Assembly: GCA_000818945.1 (NCBI GenBank)
Contig: KN805384.1
Span: 119,777-150,396 of the forward strand
Length of the DNA: 30,620 bases
Reading direction: 5' to 3'
From: Schizochytrium sp. CCTCC M209059
Taxonomy: Eukaryota; Sar; Bigyra; Thraustochytrida; Thraustochytriidae
Below, one piece after another: positions 25,438 through 30,620 of this stretch (positions are counted from its first letter, which is position 1; every line of letters starts with the position of its first letter). Under the pieces are notes generated by a model. That model searched no databases. It saw only the letters and a list, made by a program, of their open reading frames with translations, and was not told where the DNA came from. The position numbers and the translations under genes were made by a program.

Positions 25438-26687
25438 CTGGGCAGCAAGCTGCTGATCTGCGCGCCCGTCGTAGACTCGTCAGCCGTCCTCTCGCGAAAT
25501 CGAGCTTTTCCTTTTGGCACTCGTCCAGAGGTGCGCGAGAGTGCTCCGCGCGCCGTCGCTCGCGTACGCGCGCACGCAGTGCGTGCAGGTGGCGAAGGCT
25601 CGCCAGGTTTGCAGGGCGATCGTCGCTGCGCTTGTTGCTCTCGTCCCCTTGCTCTTTGCAACAAGCTGTTGATTGACCCCGCGCCGGAAAGTGTGTGTGC
25701 GGTCCTGCGTTCGCGCAACCCATTTTTGGCTCCTTTGAGAACAGATAGGTGTGTGCCTTTGTTCCAAAGATGTCAACTATTGCGTAAATAAATGATGTGC
25801 GGTGATGGGCCTAGATCATTTCTAGGACTAGAAGGAGTCGCGCTACTTTATAGCTGTGCTGAGAACACTCTCGCTTTCGTACAATTGACAGGCGGACAAG
25901 CGCATGGATCGGGTACCGACCGGGACAGGGTCTGAGGAGCCGAAGTCATGGACGTTCGTGAAACTGTGGCAGTGGCGGCAGAGCGAACCTTGTCCATGGA
26001 CAATAATGATTAATCGCTGCACCTGTCCTCATGATGATGAAGGCCAGAAGAAGAAGAAGAAGAAGAAGGTGCGATGCGTTCAGGCGGTTTCTAATAAATC
26101 TGATTCGAGGCGCGCACTTGAGGCCGGCCGTCTACAGAAGATCCTTTGCATCAAGAGGCAGGACATGCATTTTCTCTGTGTTCTACGGAATGCGCAGGAG
26201 AATCACTGTGCTCGGTCGATTTACAGGAACCTTGTTCGAACGCAGAGAAGATGCAAGATGTTGGTGGGTCAAAGAGGCGAGTTTATTCTTGCCAAAGGTG
26301 AGCGTCATCGTTCGTCTGCCGGGTGCAATAAGAGTGAGCTAGAAACGTTCGTTGCACGTTTCAAGTAGCCAACAAGTGCCACTTGAATCTGAGGCGGTAA
26401 TTGGATGGTATGAAGAGAAAAGTTAATTTTTTTGTCGGTGATATACGATGAATTGAGAGGTGAGTTTACGTTGAAGGTGAAGAATGACTGGCAAAATGGC
26501 GAGCAAATGTTTTTTGTTTTGTTTAAGGGAGTGGGGTGGGGTGGGGTGGGGTGGGGTGGGTTGGGTGGCGAGGAAGGAAAGAAGTTGCTGCCTGAATCGG
26601 TCGACCTTTCGAGTCGACAAGTGGACTGAATACAGAATCAATTGGCTAGCAGGTGACGAGAAAAAAATGGATGAGTTGAAGTGTGAC
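25438..26687. other. Intergenic region upstream of 25437 and downstream of the kinase
   Basis: 1.25 kb between tandem minus-strand genes. The part next to 25437 is GC-rich and probably holds its promoter. A plus-strand open frame at 25904-26368 (154 codons, with a Lys run from an AAG array) lacks the G/C-ending codon bias of the real genes and I do not call it. A GGGGT array lies at 26531-26563. Confidence 0.5.
26531..26563 (+). repeat. (GGGGT)n G-rich array
   Basis: About six GGGGT units, then GGGT. The plus strand has several G3-G4 runs spaced by one T, a sequence able to form a G-quadruplex. It lies 125 bp beyond the kinase stop codon, where the transcript itself would be C-rich. Confidence 0.85.
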
Positions 26688-28151
26688 TCATGAGGCAAAA
26701 GGAGCCGCATAACCCTGGTGGGCTGCGACGTCCCAGTCAATGCCGTAGAAGAAGGGGTGCGCCTTGAGGTCTTCGAGGCCGTTCGCCCAGCCCATGCGCG
26801 CTGAAGGTTCTTTAACAAGGAGGCGAGAGATAAGGTCGAAAGCGGAAGTCTCGGCCAAGTCGAGGTCGTCATGTTCAGTATCGGCTTGGGCGTTGTTCGG
26901 CGCGAAGACTTGCTCGTGGTTGTCAACATCAGCATCAGAATCGTCATCATTGGCGTCTTGGAGCATCAGCTCTGGCGGGAGCTGAAGGGGGGCAACACAG
27001 ATGAGATTGCAAGTCTCTTGAGGGTCATGCGGTATGTGCCAGGGCCATCCCCCAAAGAGCATTTCATACATGAGAACGCCGAGGCTCCACCAGTCGGACT
27101 CGCAGCCGTGCTTGTCCCTCTGGAGGACTTCGGGCGCAGCGTATGCGAGAGTGCCCGAGCTCGTGCGAACTTCGAGGCGGCCAGTGTCTACGTTGAAGTC
27201 GGCCTCGGGGTCGAGGACGACGGAGAGCCCAAAGTCAAGGATGCGAACGTGACCTGAGGAGGTGAGGCCAATATTCTCTGGCTTGATGTCGGCGTGGAGG
27301 ATGTGGTTTTCGTGAAGAAATTGTAGCCCGAGAGAGATTTCGGTTGCGTAAAAGAGAATGTCGGGAAAGGCGAGTTCCTCGTCTTGCATGAGGGTGAAGA
27401 GATCGCCGCCGAGACAGGGTTCCATGCCAATAAAAAACCGGTTTGCATCTTGGCTGGCAAAGTAAAAGTCGATAACAAAGGGACTCCGGGCTGGGGTCTT
27501 ACCCAAGTGCCTCAGGACGGAGATTTCCCTTGTGACGCAGTCGTCGGCGACCCGACCTATTGACGCAGCCGTTGCGGCGAGGATTTCGGCACTTTCTTCT
27601 TCGTCTTGTTCTGCTGCTGTAGCAGCCATGGTTGATGCTGAAGGGGGGGAGGAGGAGGAGGAGGAGGAGGAGGAGGGAGAAGAAGAAGCAGAAAGGTGAA
27701 CGCCATTGTCGGCATCATTTGCCGCGGTGCCAGCCTCGTCTACGTTGGCACGAAGGACGTTGACAATTTTGAGGGCAAAGTGACCACTAACGGAGGAGTC
27801 GATGACGGTTCCTCGGGACAGTTCATTTTGTACGGGGACGCTAACAACGGTGCCGGGTTGGTGAGAGTTGTTGTTGCTGTTGTCGTCGTCGTTATTGTTG
27901 TTGTCATCATTGATGTAGACGTATCGGGTAGAGTCCCGATGCAAACCGGCAGCTACATCGTGATTTTGATTGTTGTTGTTGTTGATGTTGTTATTATGTG
28001 GTGCCCACGTGGCGAGCGCGACGATGCCATTGCGCCCGTGATCAAGCATTCTGACAATTCGTGCCATGCGCGGCAGCGCGGCAGCGTGATGTGCTGATGA
28101 AGATAGGTCTGCGTTGGCTGCACGAGCAGAGCTTGTCCTCCTCATGGTCAT
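26688..28151 (-). CDS. Ser/Thr protein kinase with large N-lobe insertions
   Basis: A 487-residue protein starting at the first ATG (MTMRRTSS). Kinase landmarks are in order: a reduced Gly loop DHGRNGIV (about 37-44), the ATP-anchoring Lys128 in HFALKIV, the helix-C Glu209 in TREISVLRHL, HADIKPEN (286-293), DFG (306-308), SGTLAYAAPE (332-341) and SDWWSLGVLMYEMLFGGWPW (352-371). The C-terminal RMGWANGLEDLKAHPFF is typical of AGC/CAMK-like kinases. All catalytic residues are present, so it should be active. HAD replaces HRD, making it a non-RD kinase whose activation loop need not be phosphorylated. Two low-complexity insertions split the N-lobe: Asn/Asp-rich (about 52-98) and Ser/Ala-rich (about 150-195). 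An acidic insertion also lies at about 398-432. The substrate is unknown. Confidence 0.88.
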   Translation of the reverse strand: MTMRRTSSARAANADLSSSAHHAAALPRMARIVRMLDHGRNGIVALATWAPHNNNINNNNNQNHDVAAGLHRDSTRYVYINDDNNNNDDDNSNNNSHQPGTVVSVPVQNELSRGTVIDSSVSGHFALKIVNVLRANVDEAGTAANDADNGVHLSASSSPSSSSSSSSSPPSASTMAATAAEQDEEESAEILAATAASIGRVADDCVTREISVLRHLGKTPARSPFVIDFYFASQDANRFFIGMEPCLGGDLFTLMQDEELAFPDILFYATEISLGLQFLHENHILHADIKPENIGLTSSGHVRILDFGLSVVLDPEADFNVDTGRLEVRTSSGTLAYAAPEVLQRDKHGCESDWWSLGVLMYEMLFGGWPWHIPHDPQETCNLICVAPLQLPPELMLQDANDDDSDADVDNHEQVFAPNNAQADTEHDDLDLAETSAFDLISRLLVKEPSARMGWANGLEDLKAHPFFYGIDWDVAAHQGYAAPFAS

Positions 28152-28206
28152 GATGGCAATGGTGAATGTGGAGCAGTTCGATCCGTGGACGTTGCTCACT
28201 CACTCA

Positions 28207-28244
28207 GATTTGCCCTTTTATGGATTTGCCCTTTTATGGATTTG
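28207..28244 (-). promoter_or_regulatory. Duplicated TATA-like element upstream of the kinase gene
   Basis: A 16-bp unit (GATTTGCCCTTTTATG on the plus strand, CATAAAAGGGCAAATC on the coding strand) is present at 28207-28222 and 28223-28238, with a partial third copy. Each carries CATAAAAGG, about 55-90 bp upstream of the kinase ATG at 28151. A core promoter role is inference. Confidence 0.4.
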
Positions 28245-28849
28245 GCTTTTCTACTTTTTGCCTGGCAGCTCGAGCTGTCACGCGTGCCCACGGCTCGTTA
28301 AGACAGGCAGGGGAAGGTTTAGGCACAGGCCAAGATCTGACAAAAGGTGCTGTGGCGTTCACTCGCCCTCTATCGCTATCGCGTTGGCGCGCGGGTCCTG
28401 GGCCGGTCGCGCGAGCACCGTGATCGGGCGCGCGGTTCTTCCGGTGAGGCACGGGCGCGAGGACACCGGGTCGTGGTGTGCTGGACGTGAACGCCAAGGT
28501 CGCCAAGGCCCGGAGGCGGAGGGACTGGGACGGAGCCTACGGGTAGATGGGCCGCCCGGATCCGCGCCGCGGATCCGCGCCACGAATCCGCCGCCCTTCT
28601 TTCCGTGCCCGCGAGCGAGGTGCGAGGAGGGAGGAAGGGAGAAAGGGAAGGGGCGAGCGAGGGAGCGCTGCGCTGCGCCGCGCCGCGCTGGGTCCGTGCG
28701 CACGCCCGCGTCTCTTGCTCACTCACTCTCTATCTCTCCGCCGTGCCTTGCTTTGGCCGTGCTTTCTTTCTAGCCTCGCCTCCTTGGGCTCGCAGCTGCT
28801 GCGAGGGCCGAGGTGCTTTGCAGGTTTGCTGCCACCCTCGTTGCCTTCT

Positions 28850-28990
28850 TTTCCTCTGCCTCTTCCTCTTCCTCTTCTTTCCCCTTCCTTTCCATTTCCT
28901 TTCATTTTCCTTTTTTCTTTTCTTTTTTCATTATTGTCATTTTCTGTGTTAAAACAAAGTTTTTACTTTTCTTTTACTTTTCTTTTATCT
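28850..28990. repeat. Polypyrimidine (CTT/TTTCC) tract
   Basis: A long run almost free of purines on the plus strand (CCTCTT, TTTCC and TTTTC units) grading into AT-rich DNA. It could be a promoter nucleosome-free element or the 3' part of an intron. Confidence 0.6.
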
Positions 28991-29587
28991 AAAAACAAAA
29001 TAATTTTTCAGTGGGATGATTGGGAAGAAAGGCCCTCCGGGGACCACCCAGATCTGTCAGACATGCGCCGCCTCTGCTGGCCACACTAAGCAGATTTTCC
29101 GTTCTCTAATTTGCGGTGTAGTCCCGTCATGATCGATTCGTTTCTCCCTGGCTGCCTTCTGCAGACAGAGAAGTCCCTACCGCCCGCAGTCGCGCGCCGT
29201 GCTCCTCCTCGTACTTCTCCTGTTTCAACCCGTCCGCCATTCTTGCCTCGCCTCTGCGCCAGCAGTTCGCCGAGTGGGCCGACGGGCGCCGGCCCATGCC
29301 CTCCGCAGTTCCTGTCCCTCCCGAGTCCCATGCGGGTGCACTGCGGGGTTCGCCTCGCGCATGGTGGACGTCTGTTCAGCCTCTGGCGCTTTCTCCGCAG
29401 CGGCTGCTGCGGTGGCCGCCTCCCTTCCTCTCTCCCGGCCAGCGAAGGCGGGGCGCACGTTCATACGGTCGCTGGCGCGTACAGCACGCACGCGCCGCGA
29501 GGACTGACAGATCGACCAATCAATCGATCGATCACCGTCGATCACGCGTCCTCGCCCCGGCGCCCAGCCACGCTAGGCCGGCCCGAT

Positions 29588-29667
29588 GTTTGTTTGTCTC
29601 TCTGTTTGTCTTGTCTGTCTGTCTGTTTGTCTTGTCTGTCTGTCTGTCTGTCTTTCTGTCTGTCTGG
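29588..29667. repeat. (TGTC)n/(TGTT)n tetramer array
   Basis: About 20 TGTC/TGTT units with interruptions. Confidence 0.9.
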
Positions 29668-30100
29668 AGGTCTGGCTGATTGGCTGATTGACCGTCTGTC
29701 CCGCGGAAGGAGGGGGAGAGGCACGTGCGCAGCTGGCACAACTTGGCGTGCTTGGTTGCTTGGTTGCTTGGTTGCCGGTGCGGCCTCGCGGGCAAGAGAA
29801 GGTGCGCGTGGCCGCAGCGGCTGCTCTTCTTCGCTCGTCTCCTTTCCACGCTGCGCTGGTTGTTTGTTGCGCGCGCGGCGGCAAAAGGAAATGAAGCGAA
29901 CCTCGAACGTGCAAGAAAGCCCTGATTGACCCCGCAAAGCGTGAAAAAAAGATAGAAGGAAAGAATGAATGAAAGAAAGCAAGCCCGTGAGCAAACAAGC
30001 AAGCACGCCAGAATGAAAGACGGTTCCGGAAGCGCCAAGCCCGTGCCGCAGAAGACAATCAAGCACGATCATAAAGACCCAAGCACTAAGCAAACCAGTT

Positions 30101-30107
30101 AGCCAGG

Positions 30108-30146
<39 letters not shown>
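30101..30146. repeat. (CAGC)n tetramer array
   Basis: About 11 CCAG/CAGC units, nearly perfect. Confidence 0.9.
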
Positions 30147-30460
30147 ATAGCGATCGCACCTGCCCGCCTTGCATTCTTCCCCCCTCCCTCCTCCCTCTCT
30201 GCCGTCGCGCCACGGCCGACGGCCATGACGATGGCGCGCCCGCGCGAGGACTCCTTGCGCTCTGCGCACCCCTCGAGGACCACTGTTCTCGTCGCGGCTC
30301 GGCGCCCCCCCCTCCATTGACCGCCGCGGCCGGCCGCGGGACGCCCTGCATGTGTCTCCTCCGCCGCCGGCGTTTCTTTTTGCATCTCTCTTGGCCGGAG
30401 GCGCCGCGCTCCTGCCTCGCCTTTCCTCCCAAACGCATGCAGTCTCGCTGCTTGCTGACG

Positions 30461-30471
30461 CTCGCTCGCTC

Positions 30472-30506
<35 letters not shown>

Positions 30507-30507
30507 G
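30461..30507. repeat. (GCTC)n to (GCTT)n tetramer array
   Basis: Three GCTC units run into about nine perfect GCTT units near the window's right edge. Confidence 0.9.
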
Positions 30508-30620
30508 CCCCCCTCTTTCTCCCTTGCCTCCTTCCTTTTCTTTACCTGCTTCCTTCTTTTTTCTTTTTCCCTCCTCCCTCGCCGCCCGCGCATGCCAACC
30601 GCCGCCGCCTGCCACGCCTC

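Larger units (their letters stand above)
28245..30620. other. GC-rich, repeat-laden region without a firm gene
   Basis: 2.4 kb at the right edge. It holds purine-rich DNA (about 28620-28665), a long pyrimidine tract (about 28850-28990), an AT-rich stretch ending in an acceptor-like TTTTTCAG (29003-29010), then GC-rich DNA with TGTC, GGTT(G), CAGC and GCTT arrays. The many open frames are low complexity and mutually overlapping. The 5' end of a gene lying beyond the window could be here, but I cannot place it. Confidence 0.5.

Noticed and set aside
25904..26368. 154-codon plus-strand open frame
   Set aside because: There is no G/C-ending codon preference, the Lys run comes from a triplet array, and no motif is recognisable.
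29361..29507. 48-codon frame resembling a mitochondrial presequence
   Set aside because: The Ala/Arg/Ser-rich composition follows from the GC-rich DNA. No splice donor leads to a following exon that I can identify.

Overview
This is a window of nuclear DNA from a microbial eukaryote, most likely a thraustochytrid (Labyrinthulomycetes, of the Schizochytrium/Aurantiochytrium kind). The assignment is an inference. It rests on large, mostly intronless, GC-rich genes with long intergenic gaps, a cytochrome b5-fused front-end fatty acid desaturase, and purely eukaryotic families (PDP-type PP2C phosphatase, 4EHP, TMCO4/DUF726, PH domain, protein kinase). There are no operons, ribosome binding sites or CRISPR arrays. 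I saw no rRNA gene or convincing tRNA gene, and no transposase or reverse transcriptase.

Layout, left to right. 1-2562 is a gene-poor region full of microsatellites, including a 44-bp near-perfect palindrome. 2563-2796 is a possible 77-residue protein. 3972-5303 (-) is an unrecognised, probably nuclear protein. 6215-6961 (+) is a PH-domain protein. 7386-7921 (+) is a TMEM42/EamA-type membrane protein, the only gene here for which I reconstruct an intron. 8192-10018 (-) is a multi-pass membrane protein whose core looks like a family I know mainly from bacteria. 10019-12079 is a long divergent promoter region ending in a (GCGTT)n array of about 33 copies placed 24 bp before the next start codon. 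12080-13990 (+) is a PP2C phosphatase resembling pyruvate dehydrogenase phosphatase. 14977-15711 (+) is a 4EHP/eIF4E2-type cap-binding protein. 16125-18473 (-) is a TMCO4-like (DUF726) alpha/beta hydrolase with Cys where the nucleophilic Ser is expected. 18474-21155 is intergenic and holds a recent 158-bp tandem duplication. 21156-22529 (+) is the front-end desaturase. 22915-25437 (-) is a long disordered protein with a p25-alpha/EF-hand-like core. 26688-28151 (-) is a Ser/Thr kinase with large N-lobe insertions. 28152-30620 is GC-rich, repeat-laden intergenic DNA.

Neighbouring genes do not form a pathway; each has its own housekeeping or lipid-related role. The architecture is regular. Convergent pairs have short 3' spacers (270-413 bp, sometimes with a triplet or pentamer repeat), while divergent or upstream gaps are 0.9-2.7 kb and carry microsatellite arrays. 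I found no new multi-gene system. The most checkable oddities are the Cys nucleophile, the frame-neutral pentamer array at the PP2C start, the bacterial-looking membrane protein, the palindrome and the tandem duplication.
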